Position numbers and translations under genes: made by a program. The notes under the pieces are model-generated. The model saw nothing but the letters and a program-made list of their open reading frames with translations, was not told the DNA's origin and made no database searches. From Bettongia penicillata ogilbyi (Eukaryota > Chordata > Mammalia > Diprotodontia > Potoroidae), in contig JAJHZJ010000311.1 in NCBI GenBank assembly GCA_023548195.1, forward strand, positions 11,157,299 through 11,221,298: a stretch of 64,000 nt of DNA, in the 5' to 3' direction. This document shows positions 35,275 through 45,554 of this stretch, one piece after another. Position 1 is the first letter of the stretch; the number at the start of each line of letters is the position of its first letter.

Positions 35275-35860
35275 CGATAGTTAGTCTAGGGAGGTGCTAT
35301 CCCTGTCCTAGTTTTTCCTGATTAGGCCACATCTAGAGTCCAGTTCTGGGTTCCACATGTGAGAAATTACATGATAAATGAGAGAACATCAGGTGAGAGG
35401 GACTGTGACAGAAAAGGATCCAGATCCTGCCACTTCAAGAACAAATGAAGGAGCTAAGGATTTTAGAAGACTAGAGAAGGGGTGTGAAGGACATCAAGGA
35501 CTTGGTATCAATCTTTAAAATATGTGAAATGTTGCCACTCTGATAAGAATGACTCTTGTTTTGTTTAGTCCAGAGAGCAAAGCTAAGAGCAATGAGTTTA
35601 AGTTACAAAAAGGCAAATGTAAGTTTAGCAACAAAGGAAATAAAATAAAAGCAAAATTTCCTAATAGCCAGCTATACAAAAGCAGACTAGGACAATCCAG
35701 AAGCAGTGGGTTTTCTTGCTTTGGAGGTCTTCAAGCAAGGACTGAATAACCATGTGTCTGGTTTGGTACAGAGGGATTCTTTATCTGGTATGATTTGTAT
35801 AACATGGCAATAAGATTCCTTCCCATTCTGAAATTTGAAGGAATGGCCACTTCTCAGGGA
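35275..35860 (+). mobile_element. CR1/L3-type LINE 3' part
   Basis: 'ggccacatctagagtccagt' + tctgggttccaca, 'gagcaatgagtttaagttac' + aaaaaggcaaatg, 'ggaggtcttcaagcaaggac' and 'ggcaataagattccttccca' + ttctgaaatt match the CR1/L3 3' end in order. Confidence 0.85.
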
Positions 35861-35899
35861 ACTTAAAATCACCTGGTAGTAAGGCAAATGAGACACGAA

Positions 35900-36200
35900 G
35901 AAATTAAAATTTGATAAGGAGATACAAAGTTACATGAGAGTTCAGAAAAGAGAGCAACTTGTAAGTTGTATAATTCAGCATTAATAAAGACTTGACTTTT
36001 GGGCCAAACCTTGAAGGATAAGTATGACTTCAACAGGTAGAGATAATGGACGAACATATGAGGGTAGAAAACATCAGAATGTGTTTCAAGAGTTAGCAGG
36101 AGCTTCTAGTTTACTCAAAGAATGAAGTAGCGGAGAGGAGGTGAAAAGGAATTTGGAGAGAGCCTTGAATGCCAAGCTAGGGAGTTTGGACTTAGATTAG
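35900..36200 (-). mobile_element. LINE-2 3' region (antisense)
   Basis: 'gagagccttgaatgccaagc' + tagggagtttgga is characteristic antisense LINE-2. The part before 36060 is weaker. Confidence 0.7.
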
Positions 36201-36221
36201 ATATTTCAATGGATAATGCTG

Positions 36222-36430
36222 CTTTATTTCCCTTTTTGTCTCATTCTTCCACCAATATTAAGCAAATAAGTGATTTACCAAGTTGTGATAAAATATCTTA
36301 AGATAGTCATGGAATCAAAGAGAATTTTGAAATTCTTCATTATTTTGCAACATCTGACAAATGGAAGAGTGTGAGACTTAGTTATTTAATTTTAATTTTC
36401 TAAACTTCTCATCCTCTAGGAGAAAAAATA
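36222..36430 (-). repeat. Left arm of a ~210-bp inverted repeat, unassigned
   Basis: The reverse complement of this segment aligns with 37066-37277 over its whole length at roughly 85% by eye, higher in the middle (for example 'gattccatgactatcttaag' is shared exactly). It starts just after an antisense LINE-2 piece. No family comes to mind. See findings. Confidence 0.85.
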
Positions 36431-37029
36431 TAAACTAAAAGAGAAAACGAGAAGGGGGAATGATTGTTATGGAAGAAAGAGAAAACAAAGCTCCATGGGT
36501 TAGATATATACTTAAAGTGCAGCAACGACTTATAGTAGGTTCCCTTAAAAAATTTAGAATATTAACTATATATTTTGTCCATCCAAAATGGGTAAATGAA
36601 TTAAGCCACACTGATGGACAGGTATTAGCTTAACCAGTTAGGTATCCCTTGATAGTATGATTTGAAGTGTCCTAAAAAGCACAATTGGTTAAAACAAATT
36701 TCCCCATTAGACTGCCTAAAATTCTCATATTACCTGTTCTTCTGAGTGAAGACATCAATAGCTTTTATAGAAAGGGGACATAGTATTACTTTATCATCTG
36801 CAGCTATCTTGTAGTCATAGGCCTTGATGGAAAGGGACATAGACAAAGTATGTTTTTACTTTGATATTATAGAAGAGACAGAATGATCTAGAGTAAGAAG
36901 GACTTTTCTAGGTGTGACATCATAATAGAAAGTTTCGGGTAACCAGGGACCACAACACAGGAAAAACTCCTCTCCCAAAACACCACCTTTTTCACAATTT
37001 TCCTAGGGTTACAATCCTGATACTATACA
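36431..37029. other. Spacer between the inverted arms
   Basis: Complex AT-rich sequence with short open frames only. It has no recognisable transposase or RNA gene. Confidence 0.6.
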
Positions 37030-37400
37030 ATAAGAATGATGATTTATATAAAGCACTTTACACAGTATTTTTTCTCCAAGGGCATGTGAAGCTTAGAAAA
37101 TGAAAATGAAATAACTGAATTTCTCCCTCTTTCCAGGTATCAGATGTTACAAAATAATGAAGAGAATTTCAAAATTCTCGTTGATTCCATGACTATCTTA
37201 AGATACATTAACACTACTTGGTAAATCACTTATTTGCTTGATATTTGTAGAAGAATGAGACAAAATAGGAAATGAAGACATGAAATGTGATAAATTGACA
37301 GAAAATCAAAAAGGCATAGAGATATTCATAGTCACTCAACTAAAATGTCCTAGCTAAAACCAAGGTTCCCTGGCTCCCAGTCCACTGTTCTTATCATCGT
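37030..37400 (-). mobile_element. MIR-type SINE split by the right inverted arm
   Basis: 'tttatataaagcactttaca' (37042-37061) is the antisense MIR 3' end. The antisense core resumes after 37278 as 'aaaaaggcatagagatattc' and 'ccctggctcccagtccactg' + ttctt. The 37066-37277 arm sits between, so it appears to have inserted into this MIR. Confidence 0.6.
37066..37277 (+). repeat. Right arm of the inverted repeat, unassigned
   Basis: Partner of 36222-36430. It contains a near-palindrome at about 37163-37180 (gagaattt-ca-aaattctc). Because it interrupts a MIR, it behaves like an inserted element. Its termini (tattttttctcc and ggaaatgaag) show no clear duplication or standard transposon ends. Confidence 0.8.
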
Positions 37401-37654
37401 AGCATAATTTTTTAGGAATGGGTACTAATAATTCAGCAGACCTTGAACTGACTAATATCTCTCAATTTCTAATAAATAGTCTCTTAAGTTTAATCCCCTG
37501 TGATCAAGGATAGGAATATGTACTATAGGAATATGTAACTCTGACTGGAGGGGAAGGGGAATTTTGAAATTATTTTGACTGATTGTTGCCATGGCCAAAG
37601 AATTCGTCACCACATATCCAGTCTCCTAATCATGAACATCTCCATATTAAGACA

Positions 37655-37910
37655 TGGGAGACACTGGTACAGGACCACCCAGTATGGTAAAAGGCACTTT
37701 GCTCTATGAACAAAATAGAATTTCACTAGCACAAAAGAAATAGGAGATGCACAAATTTAGAGATATCTCTTTACCAAAAACTCATATGGACTATTTTTGC
37801 CCAATCTGTAGCAGAGCCTTTGCAGCTCATATCGGTCTAATCTTGACTCTGACTTAGTGATGTAATTTTGGTTCCACTCGAACATGAAGGACAACAGCCA
37901 GCCTGGTCCT
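37655..37910 (+). mobile_element. RTE-clade LINE, C-terminal end and tail
   Basis: Plus-strand reading gives WETLVQDHPVW, then a stop, and after a shift CPICSRAFAAHIGL, which resembles the C-terminal Cys/His motif (CxxC...H) at the end of this LINE type. The second histidine is lost. It ends in the RTE-like tail (agtgatgtaattttggttcc, then 'gaacatgaaggacaacagcc'). It matches the element at 45555-48050, whose own end reads GLISHSQT. Confidence 0.7.
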
Positions 37911-38490
37911 CAGAAATCAGGCATACTCAAAGTCTTTCCAACATGGTAGATGCCGTCATTCCTTATGATGCACTGTTTTCAAGAACACAGGGTCACCCTC
38001 CTCACCCAATGAATCACGTCAGTAGAACTTGGTGAAATGTCAAAAGAATACAAGGAAAACCCTCAGTATGTTCAGTGGGTCATCTTTGGGAAACTTAGGA
38101 GAGAGAGTAGACAACAAAGGATGAGCAAGCAACACAAAGGTTATATAATTTGGCTTCCTTAGAAGAAATCCTCACATATATGAGATCGCATATGCCCTTC
38201 AGTATAAGTTGACTTATTAAGACTTTCAGGTTCAAGGAGAAGAACATTTCTGAGCCTGGAACAAGAGTATGTTCTTTACTGAAAGGTTTCAGAAAAGAGA
38301 AAAAAGTAGAGAGGAAAAAACCTATCCCTTTAGCAGTTTAATGCATTAAAAAGAATTGCTCCTATATTTGTAAAGGTTATGTTGTTTGCTGTTTAACAGC
38401 TGAAGGAATGATAGCACAGGAAGTTTCAAGAACTTCTTTGATGTCACACAATAGTGAGGGAAACATTACATCAGGAAATACATCGAGCTT
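37911..38490. other. Unique sequence, no gene recognised
   Basis: Nothing assignable. Short minus frames only. Confidence 0.5.
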
Positions 38491-38494
38491 CTGC

Positions 38495-38765
38495 ATGATG
38501 TCAGTTATATAGGAATTCGAGTGCTGGAGTGGGAAAGACCTCAATTCAAATCCTACCTTAGATATTAGCCATGTGACCCTTAGCAAGTCATTTGATCTCT
38601 TCGTTGAAATTTCTGAGACTTTAGTCTCAGTTTCCTAATTTTTAAGATGAGGATAATAATACCAATTACCTCACAGGGTCATTTTGGGAATCGAATGAAA
38701 TATATGCATAAATCACTCTGAAAATCTTAAAATGCTATATAAATACTATTGTTAATAATTATTAT
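38495..38765 (+). mobile_element. MIR-type SINE, nearly full length
   Basis: 'agacctcaattcaaatccta', 'atgtgacccttagcaagtca', 'agtctcagtttcctaatttt', 'attacctcacagggtcattt' + tgggaa and 'aaaatgctatataaatacta' cover head to end. Confidence 0.9.
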
Positions 38766-39094
38766 TGTTATATTAAAACACACAATCTCTGACTATGTTT
38801 AGTCCACTAACCCAGTCTGAACCAGTCATCATTTTTCTAGAAAAAAAGGAAGTACCACATAAGACCCAGCCCCAATTCCCAAGTTACAGTTGAAACAGAT
38901 TAAAATGTGATAAGGAAATATTTAATGAAATGAATACAAATACAATAAAACATAGATAACATTACATTTTAAAACTAAGTCACCATGCACCCCTATGGGA
39001 CCTTTATACATGGTTTAGTGGCCCTTGTTTCTATGGGAATTTGATGCTACTGTCCTAAGGGATCATGAATCTCTGTGATATTCCTAATTCCAAA

Positions 39095-39480
39095 GTGATA
39101 TTCCTAATACAAACAGGTGTGGCCATGTCTCTCCCTGACTCAGTAAATTTCAATGGTTTCCTATTACTTCTGACAACAAATACAACCCCTTTTAACATTT
39201 ATAGCCCTTTACAATCTGATTCTAATGTATTTTCCCAAACTTCTTATATATTATTCTATTCCAGATGGGCTACAGTCCAACCAAACTTGTATTTTTCAAT
39301 TACTGTGATCAATACATCAACCCTGACACATAATACTATATTTTCTGTTCCTGTGTATCATCTCCATGCCCCTATTGCTAGAATGCTCTCCATTTTCATC
39401 TGTGCCTAGTAGAATCCCAACCTCCCTTTGAAGCTCAGCTCATTTGCTACATCCTTCAAATGCTTATCTGACCCCCACAA
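39095..39480 (+). mobile_element. LINE-2 3' region (sense)
   Basis: 'taaatttcaatggtttccta' + ttacttctgacaac, 'tatagccctttacaatctga' + ttc, 'ccttcaaatgcttatctgac' and 'gaagctcagctcatttgcta' match. The 114-codon frame here is LINE-2, not a host gene. Confidence 0.82.
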
Positions 39481-39499
39481 CTGATAGTACCTCCCCAAA

Positions 39500-39775
39500 G
39501 ATTATCTTGCATTTCTTTTGTGTAATATGTGTGTGTGTATTCTTAATAGAATATAAGCTTCTTAAGGGGTGTCTCACTTTGTGTTGCCAGTGATGAGCAT
39601 GGTGTGAAGCACATAGCAGTTCTCTAAAGGTCCCTCTTAATTAGTCCCTTAGACTGTGAGTTCCTTAAGATCAAGAATTTTCTTTTATCTTCCTTTGTAT
39701 CCTCAGCAGTTAGTACAGTACTTGGCACATAGTAGGTGTTTAATATTTGCTTATTGACTGAATGGTTGATGAGTA
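39500..39775 (+). mobile_element. LINE-2 3' end, partly duplicated
   Basis: Two terminus-like segments follow each other: 'agaatataagcttcttaagg' + ggtgtctc with 'gtgtgaagcacatagcagtt', then 'agactgtgagttccttaaga' + tcaagaatt with 'cttggcacatagtaggtgtt' + taatatttgc. Confidence 0.82.
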
Positions 39776-39779
39776 TACT

Positions 39780-41284
39780 GACTGCAACAATGTCAGGAAG
39801 GCTAAAAGATAGCCATTGTTTTGAAATAATCAAGCAGAGTCAATAAAAGGAGACTAGCAAAAGGGCCAGATGGATAATTGGAAAGCTGTGTTGAGTTAAT
39901 ATTAAGATCCATTAAAATACGTTCTTAATTGGAGAGAACTTTATAAGGCATCCTTAGCAAAAAGTTAAAATCTTAACATTTAATTTTTGCTTAAGCCAGC
40001 AAAAATGGAAATTTTGCTGGTTTTACTAAGTGCCTTTTTTTTGGTAAGGCTTCACTGAACAGTGGTAAATATGTAAGGCTGTCTTTAAAGCAGCATATCG
40101 ACCAATTACTCGGAGCTCACAGAAAGACAGCCGTTTATTTTTCTGGCATCAGGAAACTAGCATATTTGTATTTGGAGCTGGTACCCAATGAATCCTTGTT
40201 CCATGAGCAGTACAGGGCTCCAGATGGGAGAAGAGCTGTCTTCTTTTGTGGAGTGAGCCTGCCATCCAAGCTCATGATGCATGATTGAAATCTCAGACAT
40301 CTGATTTTGTCAGAGTTCAGTTCCCTTTCCCTTTGAGACACCCTACATTAATAACTGCTGCAACCCATTGCCAATCTTCCCCTGGACATGCCTCCCCCCT
40401 TTGATTGGGAAAATTAATGAAGAGTCACTGGTTAATAGAATTAAACACAAACACTTCTAATTTCAGTATAGGGGAGAGAAAAAAAAATCCACTGTCCTGA
40501 TTTTCTCTTGACAGCACAAAAGTCCTGCCATCCCTAAACTGCTTAATTATTGAAATGAACTGTAACAGTACACTGGATTGGGGCAGAGGTCACTGAACAG
40601 TACTGGGAGTGAAGCTGCAAACAGCAGCTCACAAGGGCCTCCAGTGCCTGAGGCTCCAACTTAAAACCCACACACTTTTTCTCAAGCATTCAGCCTCTGA
40701 TAGGTAGCCTGATAGCAGCTCCAATTTGCTAGTATTACAGAGGTCCAACGGTGCTTGCTTGTTTTAAGACAAGCCAAACTATGCTCTGGTGACCACCATG
40801 ACATGACAATTCCCATGCCCTATCGCATTCCTCTTTGCAGATCCCAGGCATTTTTTTTTCTCCCTACGTGCAATCCAGGATGTAGACAAAATGAATTCCA
40901 AGTGACCTATGTGGGGGTGGATTTTTTTGGAAACAAACAATGAAGAAGGGGGGAAAAAGATATCTTCTCTCACTTTTTTTTTAAACTTCTGCTTTTCCTT
41001 TAGAGCTATTTTCTGTTTGGCAGTGAAAGTGGATTTTAATCCTATAATAGCATCAGTATCCCCTTAATTTTAGAAAACAATCTCCCAGATTTCTTTCTCA
41101 TTAATCTGCTCTCTCTTCTCTACCTGAATCTTGCATTCATTTCTCTAAATGGAAAGAGACATGTAATTATCTGTTAATATGTATACACAAATATCCTTTT
41201 GCAAAGTATATGTATATGAGGAGGTTATATGTGTGAAGGTGTATATTTGTGAGTTAAATGGGCCATTGAAGTTCCTGCAATATA
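39780..41284. other. 1.5-kb stretch without recognised repeats
   Basis: Complex sequence with balanced composition in parts, several TTAATTA/TAATTA motifs and no transposon I can name. The frames present are short and lack motifs. It is the best place in the window for a conserved non-coding element, which needs a cross-species alignment to decide. Confidence 0.45.
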
Positions 41285-41394
41285 GTCAGCCACAAATAAA
41301 TGCCTGTTGATTGATACAGAAGCAACCATTAAAACCATATAAATACATTACTCTATTAGTAACATAAATGGCACTGTTAGGACTGAGTGTACCT

Positions 41395-41560
41395 CTGAGT
41401 TAAATATGGCATAGAAAAATCATATAGTTTCACAGTAAAGGTCAACCCACTTCACAGGGTTGCTGCAAAAAGTGCCACTGACTAGCTGTGTGATCTTGGG
41501 CAAATTATTCTCTCTTAGACTGTTCCCTCATCTATAAAACGGGGGAAGGGAGAAAGGATC
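41395..41560 (+). mobile_element. MIR-type SINE fragment
   Basis: 'actagctgtgtgatcttggg' + caaattatt and 'ctcatctataaaacggggga' are core and 3' part. Confidence 0.78.
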
Positions 41561-41564
41561 ACTT

Positions 41565-41795
41565 ATAAACATCCCACTACATTCCAGGCACTGTGCTAAG
41601 CACTATACATATATTATCTCAAATGATATTCACAACAACTCTGAAAGGCAGGTGTTATTGTTATCTCCATTTTACTATTGAGGAAACTGAGGCAGAGATG
41701 AAGAGATTTGACCAGGATCACACAGGCTGATTTTGAACTCAGCTCTTCCCGATTCTAATCCAGTGCTCTATCCTTTTTGTCATCTAATTTTCCTA
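41565..41795 (-). mobile_element. MIR-type SINE (antisense)
   Basis: 'ccaggcactgtgctaagcac', 'ctattgaggaaactgaggca', 'gatcacacaggctgattttg' + aactcag and 'cagtgctctatccttttt'. Confidence 0.9.
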
Positions 41796-41834
41796 TAGGA
41801 CCAATAATGGAAAACAGAATGGGACAATAATTAC

Positions 41835-42015
41835 TCTTCACTTCATAGAGCTGATATGAAGGCAGCATGCTATTGCGAGAAGAACACAGGATTTAGAGAC
41901 AGAGAGCCTCTATCTGAAACTGGATTTTAACTCTGTCACTTACTAAATATGTGGGACCCCGTGCAATTCACGTCTTTTTAGGGGCCTTCAGTTTCCCTGT
42001 CTTTAAAATAGAAAA
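41835..42015 (+). mobile_element. MIR-type SINE
   Basis: 'gaacacaggatttagagaca', 'aactctgtcacttactaaat' + atgtggg and 'ttcagtttccctgtctttaa' + aatag. Confidence 0.8.
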
Positions 42016-43878
42016 TCTGGACTACATTCAACTCAATAATACAATAAGAATGCATTGAGCACTTGCCTTGTGCCAGGCAGGAAAAAAATCATAGACTGTC
42101 CTTCCCCTCAAGGTGTTTACTTTCAATCCAAAGGATACAATATATAAGTAGACAATTACATACACAGTACATGAGCGGGAAAATGCTATCAACTGGAGAA
42201 CGTTTCCCACGGGGGGTATACATTACTTGCACCTTGAAGGAAACAAAGAATTCTCAGAGGTAAAGGTGAAGATAGATTGTATTACTATGCTGGTGAGCCA
42301 TGCATGTACAAGGATGAAGTTAGGAAGTAGAATTCTTTGTATGAAGAATGGCAAGTAGTCCAGTGTAGCTGGAACAAATAATGCATGAAAGGAAGTGATA
42401 CACAATTTTTAGAAGTGTAGGTTAGAGACAGATTATGAAGGGCCTTCAGTGATGAAGGATTGCTTTTATTTTTTTAGATTTTACCCTAGAGACAATAAGA
42501 AGCTAGAAGGTTCTTGAACAAAGGGATGAAATGGTGAGATCTTTTAGAAGATTATTTTAGGCTGCTATCATAGAAGATGTTTTTGAGATTGGAGAAATTT
42601 GAAATACAATATTTAATCTAGAGTCTGTTATTAAAGACAAAATTAGTTATTATAAAGATCAAGGTTAAGAAGGTGTGAGGAAAGAGAAAGAGGACACAAA
42701 TGTGATGTGTTATGGAGGTCAAATTGGCAAGATATGGAAACTCATTGGAGGCTGAAGAAATGAGAATAACATGGACTTTACAAACCTCAATGACTGGAAA
42801 TATGACTGTTCTCTCAGCAGATGAGTAAAGAAGGAAGAGATGGGAGGTTTACATTAAAAGATGAGTTCTAGGTTGGACATACTGAGTTTGAAATGTCTAC
42901 AGCATATAAAATCAAAGATGTACATATAGGCTATAGGACTGAACCTCAGGAGAGCTGTGAGGGTTAAATATGTAGATTTGAGAGTCAACTGTGTAGAGTT
43001 TTTAATTGAGCTAATGGAAGCCAATGAGATAATCAATTCAATGCAAGTCAACAAACATTATTTAGCGTCTACTACATTATATGCCAAGAGAGACAGAAGA
43101 GAAGGCAGGCTAGGACAGTCTGAACGATACAACTGGGGGAAGAGAATGAATGATGATTGAGTAAAGAAAACTAAAAAAAATGGCCAGACAGGTAAGAGAA
43201 AATTTAAGAGAGAATAACATGAAAGGCCAGGAGGTGGGAGTATCTAGGAGGAGGGGTTGATCAATTGTTTCAAATTCTGCCTAGTTGTCAACTATAAGGG
43301 ATGAGAAAAGAACCTAAGATTTTGAGTAAGTTAACCTCATTGAGTCTTAGCTTCCTTAAAACAAAATGAAAGGTGTTGACACATGATCTTTGACATTCTT
43401 TTTGGTCCCATGATTCAATAATATTATGATTTACCAATTAAAAGATGTTGGCAAACAAGCCAAAAAATCATAATAAAATTTAAGAAAAAACTAAAATATT
43501 TAGAGGTCTGAAGTCAGATTTCAAGAGATTAAGAGTTGAGTAGGAGAAGATACAGAGGCACTTTTTTCAATGAATTTTTCTGTGAAAGAGAGAAGACATG
43601 AGAAGCCTGAGTGGAAACTAGAGTACATAGACAATGTCTTCTCAAGTATCTTAAGGATATTCTTAAGGAGTATCAGGGGATATATGTAGGAAACAAGGAA
43701 GGAAACAGTAGATAGGGAGAAACTGAAAGATGAGAGATGATACAGGGAAACCTAAGAAGGAAATAAAAATAATTAGCATTAATGATTTCAATAGATGGGT
43801 TTGTCTTGTCAAGAAGGCCCTCATCTTTCCCAGAGACAATAGCAATAATAATAGACATAATTGATAATAATAATAAAA

Positions 43879-44130
43879 GGGCTAACCATGTGGTGCAGTA
43901 AATAGAATGCTGGGCCTGGAGTCAGGAAGACTTGAATTCAGATCTGACCTCAGATATTTACTAGCTATGTGACCCTGGTCAAGCCACTTAACCTTCTTTC
44001 CCTCAGTTTCCTCATCTATAAAATGAGTTGAAGGAGGATATGGTAAGTTACTACATCCAGTATGTTTGTTAAGAAAATTCCAAATGGAGTCATGAAGAGT
44101 CAGAAATTACTGAAACAACTCTGCAACATT
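43879..44130 (+). mobile_element. Full-length marsupial tRNA SINE
   Basis: 'gggctaaccatgtggtgcag' head, 'gacttgaattcagatctgac' B-box region, 'tatgtgaccctggtcaagcc' core, and 'gtcagaaattactgaaacaa' end. The flanks (ataataataa and cataataaataa) may include the duplication but are too simple to define. Confidence 0.9.
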
Positions 44131-44149
44131 CATAATAAATAATTATAAT

Positions 44150-44250
44150 CTAACTAGCATTAATAAAGTACTTACTACTACAGAGTCACATAATGTTCTA
44201 AGCACTTTACGAATATTATTTCATTCAACATAAAGCAAGAAAAAATGTCA
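44150..44250 (-). mobile_element. MIR-type SINE 3' part (antisense)
   Basis: 'taataaagtacttactacta' and 'gttctaagcactttacgaat' + attatttcattc. It forms the 3' flank of the HAL1 below. Confidence 0.7.
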
Positions 44251-44270
44251 AGTAATATTGAGTTTTTTTA

Positions 44271-44506
44271 TACCAAAATGAGTGTGCATTTCATTCCTTC
44301 CTTGAGTCAAATGTGATGAGAGTAACCTTCACGTTTTCCTTCTCACCTCCCTGCTTTTTCCCTCCATTGAAAAGTCTTTTTCTTGCCTCTTTTATGAGAG
44401 ATAATTTGCCCCATTTCATTTCTCCCTTTCTCCTCCCAATACGTTCCTCTTTCACCCCTTAATTTCATTTTTTTTAGATATGATCCCTTCCTATTCAACT
44501 CACCCT

Positions 44507-44601
<95 letters not shown>

Positions 44602-44995
44602 ATGTGTGTGTGCATGTGCATGTGTGTGTGTGTGTATGTGTGTGTATAATCCCACCAACTAACCAGATACTGAAGAAAGTTTCAAGAGTTACCCATATTG
44701 TCTTTCCATGTAGGAATGTGAACAGTTCAACTTTAGTAAGTCCCTTATAATTTCTCTTTCCTGTTTACCTTTTCATACTTCTCTTGATTCTTGTGTTTGA
44801 AAGTCATATTTTCTATTCAGACCTTTCCCATTGGCCTTTCAGGTCACCCTGGACTGGAAATCTCCTCCACTGCATTATTCTGTGGCTTCTGCTGCTCTAG
44901 AATTTGAGATTCTTTTTTTACAGATATTGTATAGGCTGTGAGGGAAGAGCTAGTGTATATGCAACTTTCTACTCTACCATCTTGGCTCTGCCTCC
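44271..44995 (-). mobile_element. Internally deleted HAL1/L1 with target-site duplication
   Basis: On the minus strand the 5' end (44995 downward, 'agccaagatggtagagtaga' + aag) reads about 170 bp of 5' UTR. It then jumps at about 44825 to the end of ORF1 (ctgaatagaaaatatgactt) and on through 3' UTR (gagttgaataggaagggatc, then 'caaattatctctcataaaag'). It ends 'cacactcattttggta', well before the usual 3' end. Flanking repeats aatattgagttttttta (44254-44270) and aatatagggagttttttaga (44996-45015) are an imperfect duplication, so this is one short insertion. Confidence 0.85.
44510..44647. repeat. (TC)42 and TG-rich microsatellite inside the HAL1
   Basis: Pure TC at 44510-44593, then a TG-rich run at 44603-44647. 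On the element's strand these are the ACAC...AGAGAG tracts present at the same place in the 54-57 kb copy (55905-56001), here expanded. Confidence 0.95.
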
Positions 44996-45330
44996 AATAT
45001 AGGGAGTTTTTTAGAGACATAATGGAGCAGAAGAGGATATCCAAAATAGATGGTCTCCATTCAATAAAGTAGAAGTTCAATCAAGGTCATTTGTTCAGAG
45101 GAGAAAAGAAAAAGTTTGTAATAGCCAGTATGAAAAGTTCCATAGAGAATGAGTTAGGTCAGTATAAGAATATAGCTACTCAGGGGTAAGGGGCCAGCTG
45201 AGATTAGATAACATAAATTTGTAGGGGACCCAGCTAATACAATTGTGTGACTTTCTCCCTGGGCACTGAGTAGCTAATGGGATTGACAAGGTATGCTCAG
45301 AGATATGACAAAGGTGATGGAGTCATGAGT

Positions 45331-45554
45331 ATAGGGAAGTGTATCATTGAACTTGCTTACTATAGAAACAAAACTGTGGAGAAAGAAAAGTGACTTCAGA
45401 ATAAGGGTGATATAATGTAATGGAAGAGGAAAGGACTGGAGTTTTGGGAGATTGTGGAAAGGATAAGATAATGATATCTATGATCCACTTTAGCCCTACA
45501 CTCTATAATTTTTTCAATGGTAGAAATGGACACTACCATACATGTATATATCCT
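45331..45554. other. Unassigned sequence between LINE-2 and RTE
   Basis: No recognisable repeat or gene. Confidence 0.5.

Larger units (their letters stand above)
42025..45330 (-). mobile_element. Long antisense LINE-2, about 2.2 kb after removing insertions
   Basis: It runs from the terminus complement (aagaatgcattgagcacttg + ccttgtgccaggca) through 'agattatgaagggccttcag', 'ggttggacatactgagtttg', 'ggtttgtcttgtcaagaagg' + ccctcatcttt, to 'gggccagctgagattagata' + acataaatttgt and 'caattgtgtgactttctccc'. The order matches one LINE-2 copy. It is split by a MIR 3' piece (about 43320-43440), a SINE (43879), a MIR (44150) and a HAL1 (44271). Confidence 0.82.

Noticed and set aside
36222..37277. 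Inverted arms as terminal repeats of a single ~1-kb DNA transposon
   Set aside because: The spacer holds no transposase trace, the outer ends lack standard terminal bases or a duplication, and the right arm alone interrupts a MIR, which fits separate insertions better. Not fully excluded.
39065..39409. 114-codon plus-strand frame
   Set aside because: Most of it aligns with LINE-2 3' sequence, and no host protein motif is seen.
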